A stretch of DNA of 64,000 nt from Carettochelys insculpta (Eukaryota; Chordata; Testudines; Carettochelyidae). Of this stretch, positions 1 to 12,137 are shown piece by piece; position 1 is the stretch's first letter; each line of letters opens with the position of its first letter. The position numbers were made by a program, and so were the translations under genes. The notes under the pieces were generated by a model. The model was not told the origin of the DNA. It saw nothing but the letters and a program-made list of their open reading frames with translations, and ran no database searches. The stretch lies in the NCBI RefSeq assembly GCF_033958435.1, contig NC_134137.1, forward strand, positions 179,441,501 to 179,505,500. The letters run 5' to 3'.

Positions 1-21
1 TGTAGACCCTCTTATTAGAAA

Positions 22-118
22 CAACAAGAAGTCCTGTGGCACCTCATAGACTAACACATAATTTGGAGCATAAGCTTTCGTGGGCAAAGACTCGCTTCAT
101 CAGGACTTCTTGTTGTTT
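22..118 (-). mobile_element. Penelope-like element 3' tail fragment
   Basis: Reading the minus strand, the fragment carries 'gcccacgaaagcttatgctcc' -like sequence, then 'ctatgaggtgccacaggactt' -like sequence ending in 'cttgttgtt'. The same tail closes the Penelope-like element at 7490-7580 and recurs in fragments across the window, so these are copies of one family. Confidence 0.6.
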
Positions 119-130
119 TTGAAGATACAG

Positions 131-1170
131 ACTAACTCGGCTACCTCTTATTAGAGTTTTCACCCGGCTTACTTCAGTTTAGCTTGAACTAAAAGGAACA
201 GGTTTAAAGTAAACTGAAACAAGCTATTTAAAAACTGAAATAAGTGTGTCCACACAGGGGGAGTTGCACCTCTTCAAGTAAACTAGTTTAATTAAAACAG
301 TGCCAACTTATATAAACAGCCATTAATTTACCTCACATTTTTCAAAGCAGGAACCCATGGATCTTTATTCCCTATGAAGTCCCATGCAAAATGCTGCTGC
401 TGTATAAGGGCCAGATTCTGACATCTTTACAATGAGCAGTTCCTTGTTTTCAAGTAGATTCTGGTGGGACTACTTACAGAGCCACATGGTACTCAGCATA
501 AGTAAAACTGGCGGATTTTGGCCCGAAATCTTTGATAATAGCCATAACATGCCCACTGCTTCCTGGTTTGAAGAAATCAGAAATATTCCACAAGGATTCT
601 TCTCACTGTATTTTAATATTTATAGATTCTGGCCCAGATCTAAAAAATAGAGGCATGCATACATTCAAATAACTCAATTTATTGAACTCATAACATCTTC
701 TGTTTGATTTGTTTCAAGGACAATCCACTTAGGTCACTAGTTCAAATTCACCCAAGGCAGCAAGTGACCAGAACTGCTTGGTGCTTTTGTAGACTCTGTC
801 AGCTTCTAAGGGAGAGAGCTCCCTTTTTTTTTTTTTCATTTTCTCCAGAGTTTTTTGACTGTCTCAGTCATGTTTCTTAGTGTCCCTCTGACATTTCAGG
901 TCCCCTCCTCTCTTTCACTTCCATTTTCCTGACTGTCTCTTTCCCTTTACATTGCTTCTCAGTCTTTGTTTCTTTCTCATTCCAGCCTGTATATTTCTAC
1001 TCCATGTACTGCTTTCCTGTGTTAGAGGTACAGAATATGGGAAGGTGCAGTTGCCAGTCCCATGGGTGCTCCAGAAAAAAAGAAAGGGTGGTCAGCACTC
1101 ACCCACCACAGCTGTTCAGCAGCTCTGCCAATCTGATTGGCAGCTCAGGGAGGGCTTGAGAGAGGGCATT
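131..1170. other. Intergenic, no gene recognised
   Basis: AT-rich sequence. Short open frames at 432-650 and 952-1185 have no recognisable protein similarity and no splice or promoter context. A 165-290 stretch rich in 'aactgaaa' and 'gtccacacaggg' looks repeat-derived but I cannot name the family. Confidence 0.5.
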
Positions 1171-1247
1171 TCAGCACCTCGTTAGTATTCTCCGATTCGG
1201 CCATTATCATGGCCCTTTCGAAATTTTGGCCAAGTGTGGCCACAGCC
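1171..1247. repeat. MITE end fragment (ggctgtggccacactt family)
   Basis: The stretch from 'cacctcgttagtattctccg' to 'ccacagcc' matches one arm of the full element at 40370-40777, including the 'tttcgaaattttggccaagt' block beside the terminus. Only one end is present. Confidence 0.6.
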
Positions 1248-2870
1248 TGAGATTTCGATTTAGTCCTGGTCCAGTGTCAGCTACTAGGTGGATAGGGGGA
1301 TGGACCTTTTTGCTGAGAATTGTAATTATTCTTTCCCTCAATCAATTATCATTGTCTGTCAGCATGACCATCATCGCATGTTGAGGAAATTTAGAATCAT
1401 CTGAACTCTGATGAGTTCATAAATAATTATTCAGAGTTGCTTAAAGTAAAATTACGAGCAGAAAAAAATGATTCTTCAAAGGTGGCACTTTCTTATTCAG
1501 CAAATCTAGTCCCATGAGAACGCAGAGTTACTTCTGCTCATAAAAAGGGTTTTTACTGAATTTTACTCATGTTAGATCTCCAGAAGCAACGCAGCTATGA
1601 CAAACAGGGCTGGGTTCTATTATCGACAAACTTGCTAAGTTCCAACTGAAGCTTTTTTATAGCAGCACTGATGCCTGAAAGAAATAGACCCTCTTTTGAC
1701 TTTTACATCTCTAATTACCACTAAGGAGCTTGCATGTAGAAAATGTCTTAGTAAGTTTCTTCATCTGGGTATGATGCCACTAAGAAATAATAAGAATGTA
1801 ACTCCATGGCTGCATTTCCGCAACATCAGTTTTTCAGATTATAATCACAAAGCTTGTGTGTGAGGACAAAATACACAGAAACAAATTTTGCAAGCACAAA
1901 TGACATCTGCAAAACCGAGCCCAGATTTCTGCAGACGTAGGTCAAAATAGCCAAAGTGATGAGAAAAGAAACCCAAAAGTTTTCCACTCCAAACAAAAGC
2001 TCTATATTTCCCCTGAAATCAGACCTTTGAGAAAAGGTAGAACTGAAGAGATGAACCTTATGCCATCTTATACACAGTACACATTTGAATGGCGGTAAAC
2101 ATATGTGCCTGCTTTACTCACCTTGGAATATCCTTTATAACCACTTCCACTTCTTATATCTGTAGGTGGATCAGCATCTCTCTTGGCCAAACAGCATCGA
2201 GGATCATTAACAGTGACTCCACACCCTACCTTTGCCTGAATGGAAGCCAACCCACAGTTGATGGGGTTGAAAAACATGGGTTTATAAGCTTATATTAAAG
2301 AAAAGAAGAGCCTGGGCCTATCTTTAGCTGTCTGAGACGTCTATCACCCAAATAACTCAATCAGTCATAATGTATTTCAACTTTACTTAATTACACTCTT
2401 TGTGTAACGTGAACATGTGGCATATTCCATAGCAAGTGAAGAGTGCTGAGCTGCCTGCAGTGCCTCACCAGTGTGAGGGCAAAGCTTAGGGCAGAAACCA
2501 GGACACAGGATATGAGTTCTATAGTTCGATTTCATCAACCAATCATCAAGTGAGGATGCCTCACGCACCATAACAGCCTTACTGTGGAGCCACAGACAGT
2601 CCCCTTGGGTTCTCTGACCTAACCTGACTCTCAGGTGAGCTTGCCTTGCTGATAGATGGCCCTTTATGCCAAAAATCACAGCAATACTCAAGTTGCTGCC
2701 ACTCCTAAAGGAACAGTCGCTTACCCCAGGCCAGCTGCACTTTAGACAGTACACCAAAGACATTTGTATTCAATTCCATAATAATGTAACTACTGCTTTA
2801 TTACCTCAGATAAAATAAGAAGTATTTACAAGCTTAAAGCAGGTAAACATACACACACAAAGGAGTTCTA
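1248..2870. other. Intergenic, nothing recognised
   Basis: No gene, no conserved domain and no named repeat seen. Open frames at 2068-2298 (both strands) and 2383-2763 are overlapping and low-information, with no family resemblance. Confidence 0.45.
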
Positions 2871-3300
2871 GTGCTAAGCATGGGCGGAGGGTGCACCTAG
2901 AGCTGGGGGAGGCAAACCCTTACCCCACCCCTGCAGCCCAAGGCCCCACCCCTCTCACCCACCCCTCCCAATATGGGCCACTTGCCCCCAGCCAGAGGTC
3001 ATGTCCACAGCCTTTCCCTGACCCGGGCATGCAGTAAGCAGTCCCAGCCTTTCCCTAGCCCCGGGAGCACTGGGAGGGTGGGCAGCATGCGGCTTCAACC
3101 TCCCAGCTTCCAGGAAGACTGGCAGCATATCCCCAGCCTGGGTGGGGCTGAGGCCCAGGAAGCCCCAGGAGACTTGGGGAGCCATGCTGATGGGGGGAGG
3201 GGAGGTTTCGAGGGGCAGAGTGTGGGTGGAGCCAGCCAGCCAGTTTGGAAAGGCCATGCCTTCCCCCACCTCTTCTACCCATGGCCCATGGTCTTAAGCT
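2871..3300. repeat. C/G-rich low-CpG repeat-like stretch
   Basis: A sharp change to C- and G-rich but CpG-poor sequence with 'ccccacccctgcagccc' -like runs. A similar compositional block occurs at 24700-25000. Open frames on both strands here result from composition and are not genes. Confidence 0.4.
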
Positions 3301-4274
3301 TCAAAAGGTGACATAAGCTTTTGTAATATGCAACCTCTGCATGTCCTTTAGGGCTAACCCACGCCAAACACTGGAACTCTTTTGCCTCATGCTTAGTGAT
3401 CCAAGCATCGTAGAGAGTCCAAACACCATATGGAGACAGCCTCTTCTTTTCAGGAATTTTTATTCCCACCCTCCACCCCCCGTGCAGTATGATAGGATGA
3501 GATCACACACATGGCACCTCTCCATGGATGTGGGAAGGAATGCATTTCATAAAGACTTTACTCTTGGATGTATCACAATGTCTCATGGGCTGTCTTGGTC
3601 AGCTTCTGTAGGAAGTCATCATTTTCCATTAACGTGTCCTTCCAGTTTGAGGTCTTACACAATTACAGAGGATGACACTGCAAACATTTAATGTATCACT
3701 TCATAACCCGAGTTACAGATGTTATAAGAGAGATCAACACATGCAGTGTCCTACCAGGTGATTAATAAATTCTAAGCTCTCGTCACATTTTTACCCTTCA
3801 ATTGCCTGTTTTAAAAATACTAACACAAAGACGAACCAGCCTGGTCTCCAGCTATGTATTTGCCAGTTTTCAGCTGAGACCTTGTAGCCAGACAGAATCC
3901 CCCTGCTCTACTCCATCTTGCCCCTTTTAGGTGCCTCTGAGCACAAAGCACAAAGAAACAGCACAGTCTTAGAACGTTTGAAAACACAGATGTGCTGTGT
4001 CAGCATGACCCTGGACTGAAGAATACAGACAAGGGGGCTAACAGGCTCTGCTGTTGACCACAGGGCCTCAAACTGCCCTTGGCTGGTACTGATAATTGAT
4101 ATGCCCACACTTCGTCCCAGGAGAGGAATCTCTCACCCATACGAAAAGAATGTCTTGTTCTAATGATTTAGTTATCCCTATCTTACAAGTGTAAATTAAA
4201 TTGCAACTGCCTTGTGAGAACTGGCATCACAAAGACAAACCAGCACAATTGGTACCTTTAGATAAGGAAGAATG

Positions 4275-4760
4275 TGCGTGACCCAAAGGGTATAAAGAAG
4301 GGTCCGGCAGACCACTCTAAGTGAGCTCCAATTACCTATACCTGCCAGTCGGGTAAGGTCTTTGCCTCCCGAGGACCCAGGGGATGCCTTCCTCGCACTG
4401 TTCTTCCCGAGGGATTCAGTGAACGACGTTGGCTACGCCGGAGTTGAAGGACGCAGGGGTGAGAATTATACCTGCAATGTACTTTTGTGCACATTTAATA
4501 GTAAGAGCTCTTTAGGCTGAGGCGTCTGGTCCTCAAGTGGGTAACTTTTCACTTGTAATCTAATTGGCATGTCATATGTATCATCCTACTCGTAGTTAAG
4601 AAGATAGAGCAATAACCTTGTAATCATTAAGATTCTTGTTTCTGCTTTTAATAAATAGCAACCATTTAAGCTTTCAGCCTGACTCCTTCCAGTTACTGTA
4701 ACTCGGCTGAACACAAACAAAGAAACTTAGCCATTTGGCTATATCAGCCTGGTCAGTGGT
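4275..4760 (+). repeat. LTR-like unit, degenerate (copy 1)
   Basis: A TATA-like 'gggtataaagaaggg' at about 4289, a conserved 'ccaattacctatacctgcc' block, 'ttcttcccgagggatt', 'cgcaggggtgagaattatac', and an AATAAA-type signal near 4650 occur in the same order as in the unit at 26695-27185. Promoter plus poly(A) in this arrangement suggests the R-U5 portion of a retroelement LTR, of ERV or other LTR type. The 5' boundary and target duplication were not found. No coding capacity is retained. Confidence 0.5.
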
Positions 4761-4814
4761 AAGGTGCAGTAAAAGCTGAGCGCTGAGTCATGTCGCCTCC
4801 ACGGGACAGACTCC

Positions 4815-4983
4815 TGGGGCACCCGTCAGCCTCCCTGGCTGCCCACTGCAAAGGGACAGTCTGTCCTAGCAGTTTAAGACTCGGGGGAAATAAGCTCTGT
4901 GCACCAACATTTGGGGCACCTGTCAGCCACACACTGGCTGCCCGCTGCGAAGGGACAGTATGTCCTAGCAGTTAAAGACTTGG
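4815..4983 (+). repeat. Two-copy tandem duplication, 97-bp period
   Basis: The unit 'tggggcacccgtcagcc...gggacagtctgtcctagcagttt' at 4815 is repeated at 4912 with a few changes. It directly follows the LTR-like unit and may be part of the same retroelement's leader. Confidence 0.65.
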
Positions 4984-4999
4984 ATGTGATAAGGCACAA

Positions 5000-5992
5000 A
5001 CCACTCATTACCCGGCCATCGGCTAACAGACCTATAGACATATAGCACGAGCTAGCACCTGGTCTGCCAGCATCACAAAGGACTCATGTAATTCAAGCTA
5101 CCTGTTTGTTACGTAAGTATTTGTATGTTACATAAGGCTACAGAGAGTTATATGAAGAAACCCGATAGTCCTGTTAGAATAACCAGTAATGTGAAACCAG
5201 TAAATGAGTTTTATAACAAAAGAGAGACATTTCTTGGAACCCCACACAAATGGGCTTGGATTCAACCACTCTGTCACCTCTCACTTCTGCTTCAACTGGG
5301 ACACAAGACTAGGCCGAGCTGACCAGCACGGTACTGCAGTAGTGAATGAGATGTGCTGTAGAACACTTTGACTCTGAACTCTGTTCCCCCAAGCCACGGA
5401 AAACCAGAGCTGTCGTGCTGCTGACGTAATTGACCTGTGAAAGAGGCCACCTGCTAGCTGATCTTCAGTAGCAGACAGCGGATACACCCTGGAAGTATTA
5501 ACAAGGCCCGTCCACGTTAGCACTGAAATGAATGCAGAGAAACCAAGCTGCTAGGTTACTAATAATAGCATTAATGGGAGTGTGGGTGACTCTATAGTGC
5601 CTTTGACACACAACGTTCTAGTTGCCTTTCCAAGCTGGCCAACCACACATTGAAAGTTCCACAATTTTCTGATTTCAGTAAAAGGAACTTTAAAGCAATT
5701 TGCATGTGTTCTTTTAGAGTCCCCACACATTCGTTGTAGGCATCCCCTGGCCCCTCCGCATAGCAGCATTGTAAGAGTGTAATCCAGTCACTTTGAACGG
5801 CTTCATAGAATCTAGATGTAAGCAGCCACTCAGTTCATAGCTATCTTGTTTATTATAGTAAGGCTGATAATACTCCCAAAGCTCTTAATTAGCGTAGCGA
5901 TTTGACTGCAAGTTCTAGAAGGTTGATGGTACTGTTTAGAAGATCAGAATTTTTGCTATACCTGTGGGCCAGATCTTCAGCTGATTATCCCT
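5000..5992. other. Intergenic, nothing recognised
   Basis: No gene or named repeat recognised. Short open frames at 5125-5322, 5281-5523 and 5551-5769 lack any family resemblance. Confidence 0.4.
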
Positions 5993-7580
5993 GTTGAGAC
6001 CGAGGCACAAATGATGGTGGAGCTTCGTGACTTTGTCCTCACCCACAACTATTTCAGATTTGAGGACATATTATACCTTCCAATCAGTGGCACTGCTATG
6101 GGCACCCACATGGCCCCACAGTATGTCAACATTTTTATGGCTGACCTGGAACAACACTTTCTCAGTTCTCGTCCCCTAGCGCCCCTCCTCTGCCTGCGCT
6201 ACATTGATGACATCTTCATCATCTGCACCCATGGGAAGGAGGCTCTTGAAGAGTTCCACAGTGATTTCAACAGTTTCCACTCCACCATCAACCTTAGCCT
6301 GGACCAGTCGACACAAGAGATTCACTTCCTGGACACTACTGTGCAGATAAGTGATGGTCACATAAATACCACTGTATGCCAAAAACCCACGGACGGCTAT
6401 GCTTATCTACACGCCTCCAGCTTCCATCCAGGGCGCACTACACAATCCATTATATACAGGCACTAAGGTACAACCCTATTTGCTCTGATCCATCAGACGG
6501 AGACAAACATCTATAAGACATTTACCAAACTTTCCTCAAACTACAATACCCACCTAAGGAAGTGAGGAAACAGATTGACAGAGCCAGACGGGTACCCAGA
6601 AGCCACCTGCTACAAGACAGGCCTCGCAAGGACAACAAAAGAACACCACTAGCCATCACATACAGCCCCTACATAGGGCCTCTCCAATGCATCATCAGTG
6701 ATCTGCAACCCATCCTGGACAATGATCCTTCACTCTCACAGACCTTGGGAGGCAGGCCTGTCCTCGCCTACAGACAGCCTGCCAACCTTAAACACATCCT
6801 CACCAGCAACTACAGACCACAACACAGTAACTCTAAACCTGCAACCAGGCCTGCAACAAACCTCGCTGCCAGTTCTGCTCACATATCTACACCAGTGATA
6901 TCATCACAGGACCTAACATCAACCATACCATCAGGGGCTACTTTTCCTGCACATCTGTTCATATAATATATGCCATCATGTGCCAGCAATGCCCCACTAC
7001 AATTTACATTGGCCAAACTGGACAGTCTCTCCATAAAAGAATAAATGGACATAAATCAGACATCAGGAATGGTAATGTACACAAATGTGTGGGAGAGCAC
7101 TTCAATCTCCCTGGACACAGATTTAAAAGTAGTAGACCTGAAACAAAGAAATTTCAAAAATCAAATGGAGAGAGAAATCTCTGAGCTGCAATTTATTTGC
7201 AAATTTGACTCCATCAACCAAGGATTAAACAGAGACTGGGAGTGGCTGGCCGCTTACAGAAGCAGCTTCTCTGCCCTGGATGTTAATATCTCTTCGTTAG
7301 ACTCTGCTAATGGGTCAGATCCCCCTGTCTGATCTCACTTGTTTTTTCCTCTTTTGATACATACTACTGATAATGGGCCATTTCCACCTTGCTGAATAGA
7401 CCTTGTCAGCTCTGGCCCTCCCTTTTAGTGGGACCCCACTCTTTAAATACCCCTCTGGAAAACACCCACCCCCCCCACCCCAACTCATGCATCTGATGAA
7501 ACAGGTCTTTGCCCACAAAAGCATATGCTCGAAACTATCTTTTAGTCTATAAGGTGCCACAGGACTTCTCGTTGTTCTCT
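5993..7580 (+). mobile_element. Penelope-like retroelement, degenerate, with RT and GIY-YIG remnants
   Basis: Penelope-like elements encode a telomerase-related reverse transcriptase fused to a GIY-YIG endonuclease. Seen here: an RT palm piece at 6011-6466 with GTAMGTHMAP, NIFMADLE and the catalytic RYIDDIFII (the aspartates are retained), continuing with FLDTTV and KPTDGYAYLH. A frameshifted linker follows (6562-6966), then CPTTIYIGQTGQSLHKRINGHK at 6978-7184, which carries the GIY-YIG-type signature and is followed by a GEHFNLPGH block. The 3' end at 7490-7580 is the 'atctgatgaa...gcccacaaaagcatatgctc...ggtgccacaggacttctcg' tail. At least two frameshifts and a stop separate the parts, so it is a dead 5'-truncated copy. 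The order RT then GIY-YIG is diagnostic of the group. Confidence 0.85.
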
Positions 7581-8405
7581 AAATAACTGTGTGTTCATTG
7601 AGCTGAATGAAATTGTGACAGTTTACTCCTGTTGAGCATGTGGCCCATATATATTTAATGAATAGTAGTAAATATTTCACTGTAAACCCTGCTCATAGTC
7701 CTGGCTTGGTCTGGGCTAAAAAAAATCATGCCTTCTTCTCTCATGTATATCTGCTGGTATACTTCCACGACTCTCTTCCCAGAGAAATTCTGCATTTTGT
7801 CCCCCCTTCTGCGCTGTATCTCAACACTGCCCTGTGCCTCAGCTCCCTCATAAATGGTCCTTATGGCTGCTTCTCTTTTTTCATGCTTCTGCTCAAGCAT
7901 GGTAATGAAGGGCATGAGGAGACAGAAGTTATTGGCATTGCATTTATGATTTGTTGTGCTGTCAAACTCACACCCACTTCTATTCACAAGAAATGCCATT
8001 ACTGAAGCACAATTTCTAGCATGAGATCCACATAAAACCACGACTTCCACATTCAGCTTGGGTAAGGAAAGGAATTCAGCCAGAAACCTGCGCCAGGAAT
8101 GCTGCTACATCTCATGCTCTGGTTGGATTTTGTCTTTTATGGTATCAGTGGCTTTAGATTACCATTATCAAAGACAAATAGTTTGGGACTGAGCCTCACA
8201 AGCAAGATTTAATAATATGACTCACCACTGTCCTCTAGCAATGGCTGTGGCTTCTTAAAAGCACAAGCACCAGGATGCAGCGAATACAGTGGCGCTGGCT
8301 TGTAGTAACCTCTGACTCACTCCCTGCTGCCTTTTTGAATAGGCACAAATTAGTCACACTCTTTTCTTATTTTGGGGTAATCCTCATTCTCAAACACAAC
8401 AACCC

Positions 8406-8407
<2 letters not shown>
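7581..8407. other. Intergenic, nothing recognised
   Basis: Complementary open frames at 7640-8005 (+) and 7655-8050 (-) overlap and neither resembles a known family. Treated as chance. Confidence 0.4.

Positions 8408-8444
<37 letters not shown>
8408..8444 (+). repeat. (CA)n microsatellite
   Basis: About 18 uninterrupted CA units. Confidence 0.97.
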
Positions 8445-8447
<3 letters not shown>

Positions 8448-9825
8448 CCCCAGAATCTTTCCCTCATTCTTGGCAAAAGACAGTAAATAATTTTTGCAGA
8501 CCTTTTGATTGCTGAAACTCTTCACTCTCTTGATTTGCTTGTGTCATTTTAAAGTAGGTTTTGGCTAGGCTAGCTCAGAAGCCTTAGCAGACTTGAGAAG
8601 AATCCAGTAGAAAACACCATTTTCGAGTCCTTGTTTTGTCCATTTGTGTTTGAGGTAGTTTTATTGACTTTGGCTTATAGAAAGTTAACACATCAGCTGT
8701 CCAGCATCCTTGGCTGGCTTTAAATGTACAACATCTATCACAGCCAAAGTGTGGACCTACTCAGAATTAGGATAGTGAGAGTAAAGAGCATTGCTGTTGA
8801 TCTCTATACAGTGTCATACTCAGTGAGGAATACGGGGTTGAGGCCCCAATGACAACAAGCACTACAAGTAGAAATGGTCCAACTGGTGCTGTCTGGAACC
8901 TTCGTCCCTTCTGTAGTCTGCCCTGATGAGTATGGAAAACGATCAGATAAGGAAAATTTTCTCAGACACCTCAGTTGGGCCATGCACCTCTTTCCCACAT
9001 TGCTTCTCGAAATACCGCCAGGTTTTTTCCCCTGTACGCCATCTTCATAGCCATCTAGCTCACCATCCCCCACAATCTCTACCATGTGAACAATTCCAGG
9101 AGACCATCACCTACCCATACACCGTTGCATCTCCAACACACCGCAGCAGAATGTTCAGGAAGTCTCACTCTTCTCGTTCATGAAGGCAGAATGACACGAT
9201 CCATACTGCAGGCTGGACTAAGCAGACCAGACTCTAATCCTGATGTTACATGAGACAGTTGTAGCTTAGTCACAGAGTTGGCTGAAGAACAAGATGTAGT
9301 TTTGAAGAAATTGTTCCTGAATTTTTTTCTTCGTTCTCTTAAATTGAAATCTGAAATTTTAAATTATGACATTTTTCCCAGCTCCATAACTAATCAAGAA
9401 CAAGATGAAATATTTTTAAAAATTGTCATTGAAAAAATTATTAGAAATTTCTTTTAGACTGCAATTTATAAAAATTGTTGATGAGCTGGACTCAGTTGAT
9501 TTCAACAGAGTTACGCTGAATTTACACTATGCTAACCAAGAGCAGAATAATCTGTCCCAGCCAGTATAACTCCCATGGCAGCTTCCTATCTAAATTAAAT
9601 AATGTTGTAAGCTGTTTGCGAATTACAAGTTGATCATAAAATGGGTGTAGATTATGAAGTGGTTTAACTTGCACTGATCAGATATGAAGGCGTGCACATT
9701 TAATGAAACACCCACACCTAGGAGGCAGAATGTGGTGTAGCAAGCAGTAACAGAAGGGAGTAAAATGCAGTGTGTAGGGTATGGTGACTTCATCTTAGGT
9801 CTGTCTTCCCAGGCCAGTCCAGTTG
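8445..9825. other. Intergenic, nothing recognised
   Basis: Moderately AT-rich, with no coding signal or named repeat. Confidence 0.4.
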
Positions 9826-10099
9826 TACTCTTTCCCCATTCTTTGGCCTCAAGGTAAAGTCAAGATGTACACTGACCAATAAATTTACCATTGACCCAGC
9901 GTAAACTCAGTGTAGCTCAGTAGAAAGCAATTGGGTCCAGCTCAGCATCAATTTTCATAAATTGCAATCGGTATAAAATTTCTCACTGAAATGTTAAATA
10001 CGTTTTTTTTCAACTGCAAATTTTTAAAAAAAATCTTCATTTCTTGTTCAGTGCAGGTCTTGCCTTTACCTCAAGGCCAAAGAATGGGGAAATGGTAAA
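9826..10099. repeat. Inverted repeat, about 58-bp arms, unassigned
   Basis: The left arm (about 9826-9885) contains 'ccccattctttggcctcaag' and the right arm (about 10039-10099) its reverse complement. Arms agree at roughly 90 percent by eye, with about 150 bases of AT-rich spacer. It is not one of the other repeat families seen here. Confidence 0.75.
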
Positions 10100-10960
10100 T
10101 TTCTTGCTGGATATAGAGAGCAAGATCAGATAAACACATTTCTGGACACAGGTATTTTCTAACCTGTTATGAGAATTCCTGTTGCCTGTTTTAAAAAGCA
10201 ATTCATCTGTAATCTATAGAGCAGCTGCAGAACTCAAATCTCTAGGCACATAATCTGTTTTCATATATGCTTTGTTCCTCGACACATACCCATCGGGAAT
10301 TCAGAATTAATTTGGATCCCTACCATCAGCACTGAGGCAATCAAGCCACAAACCTGATCAATATATTCATCCAGCTATCTTAAATGAAGAGATGTATGGC
10401 AATATGTGTGCTCCCTCCATGTTGTACAACCGCAAAATTATGATAATATGATGTTACCACATTTCCTTGGATGACTGTGTCACATGCAGCAAGCCTTTGG
10501 TTATTTGCTAGAGGAACGAAGCAGGAGCCACTCCTCTCTCCACTTATTTTCTGAAATATTTAAATGCAGGAGTCAGCTTCGAGCTATCTTAATTTAATAT
10601 CCTAAGAGGAAGCTGCTCAAACGACATGCCAAAGTCTGCAATATAAATAGCCAGCTAAAATGTGTGTACATCATATTACCTTTGTTAAAAGGCTTTTTTT
10701 ATCTGGACTTTTCCTTACACAGCAATATATGGCCACAGTTTTCAGAAGTAATGACTTGCACTTTGAATGCCTCACTCCTTGGTTGCCCAACTTCTGAAAA
10801 GGGTCCGATTTCTACAATATGCTGAGCAACTGCTCCATGAAAATAATCCGCCTTTGAAATGGCTCCAGTAGAACATTCAAAGATGGAGGCCCCCAAAATC
10901 TCTACGCAAACAATTTTTAACAAATCAGCTTTATGTAACATGCATATTTAGTATGGTCAT
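10100..10960. other. Intergenic, nothing recognised
   Basis: AT-rich, with no gene or repeat I can name. Confidence 0.4.
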
Positions 10961-11049
10961 ATATTTGTGTTTGTATCTCTTTCTATACTTCTATATGTGT
11001 ATGCATTTCTATGTACGGTTTTGTGTGTATGCACACACTATTACTACGC

Positions 11050-11530
11050 ATGTGCAGTTTGCAGCTTAAGTACTCAAAATCCTGCTCCCCACCCTGGCCC
11101 TGGCTCAACGCCCCCCTTAGCCACCTGCAGCCCATGTTCAACCCCCCCGGCCTTGGTTCAAACCCCCTGTGTGCAGCTCCAGCTTGCCACCTGAGCATAG
11201 CTCCAGCTCAACCTCCTCAGCCCTGCATGGCCTTGGTTCAAACCTCCCTAGCCCTAGTTCAAACCCCTGTGTGTGGCTCTGGCTCACCCCCACCCCCACA
11301 TGCAGTTCCAGCTCAGCTCCACCACCCCTCTGCAGCTCCAACCCACTCCAGGCTTAACCCCCTTGGCCCCAGTCCACTGCCAGGCTTAGCCCTCCCCAAC
11401 TGCCCCCCAACCCCAGGACTTGTCTTTCAGAAGGAGTGCCAGGTGGTCCTGCTGCTTCCCTGGCTAAAGGGGGTGTGTTCGCCGAGGAAAAAAGCTGCCC
11501 CCTCACTTGTGTGACGTGTGAAGGTGCATG
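11050..11530 (-). repeat. Repeat with internal C-rich minisatellite (copy A)
   Basis: Degenerate short units of the type 'cagctccagctcaacc' and 'ggttcaaacccccc' run from about 11080 to 11420, then 'gcccccaaccccaggactt' and 'cgccgaggaaaaaagctgcc'. The same order occurs on the opposite strand at 37930-38400, showing one dispersed family. Proline-rich open frames through it are products of the repeat. Confidence 0.6.
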
Positions 11531-11754
11531 AGAATGGAACCCTTGCAGAACTCACGGGACTACTGTATACTTCATCAAATCAGTCTCCTGCCATTGCAAG
11601 AGGCTCAGGCCTAGGTCCGTTCTGCCCCAAGAGTGTGAGACACAGCAGTTTAACGTTCTGAAAGCTGTAATATTTTAGTCTAATCCAATTTGCTGGGCTC
11701 AATACAAGGATAACTGCATGGAGCTTAGTCACAGAGAGGTAGCCATGTTAGTCG

Positions 11755-11964
11755 CAGAACAAAAAAGCGGTCCAGTAGCACTTTAAAGACTAACAAAATA
11801 ATTTATTAGGTGATGAGCTTTCGTGAGACAGACCCACTTCTTCTGATCTGGAATTTGAACAGAATTTTCCAGATGTGAAGAAGTGGGTCTGTCCCATGAA
11901 AGCTCATCACCTAATAAATTATTTTGTTAGTCTTTAAAGTGCTATAGGACTGCTGGTTTGTTTT
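11755..11964. repeat. Inverted pair of Penelope-type tails (arms about 95 bp)
   Basis: The left arm contains 'aacaaaataatttattaggt' then 'gatgagctttcgtgagacag'; the right arm (11871-11964) is its near-perfect reverse complement. The centre is itself palindromic ('atctggaa'...'ttccagat'). Such inverted tails are consistent with Penelope-like elements, which often carry terminal repeats in inverted order. Confidence 0.7.
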
Positions 11965-12045
11965 GCATGGAGTTTAGTGACCAGAGATATACAGAGAGAC
12001 AGACTAGGTAATGTACTGTGCCCTTGTGGCCTTAACCCGTATAAG

Positions 12046-12046
12046 A

Positions 12047-12080
<34 letters not shown>

Positions 12081-12094
12081 CCGAGAGAGAGAGA
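12046..12094 (+). repeat. (GT)n(GA)n compound microsatellite
   Basis: A GT run followed directly by GA units with one 'ccg' interruption. Confidence 0.95.
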
Positions 12095-12137
12095 TGCACA
12101 TGCTCCCCTTGTCAAATAATACAAGTTTCTATTTTAT

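Noticed and set aside
2955..3311. Frames of 75-112 codons on both strands
   Set aside because: Composition of a C/G-rich low-CpG stretch, with no family resemblance or splice context.
7640..8050. Complementary frames of 121 and 131 codons
   Set aside because: Mutually overlapping, with no similarity to known proteins and no gene signals.
11011..11514. 167-residue proline-rich frame
   Set aside because: It is a translation of a degenerate minisatellite; other frames over the same bases are equally open.
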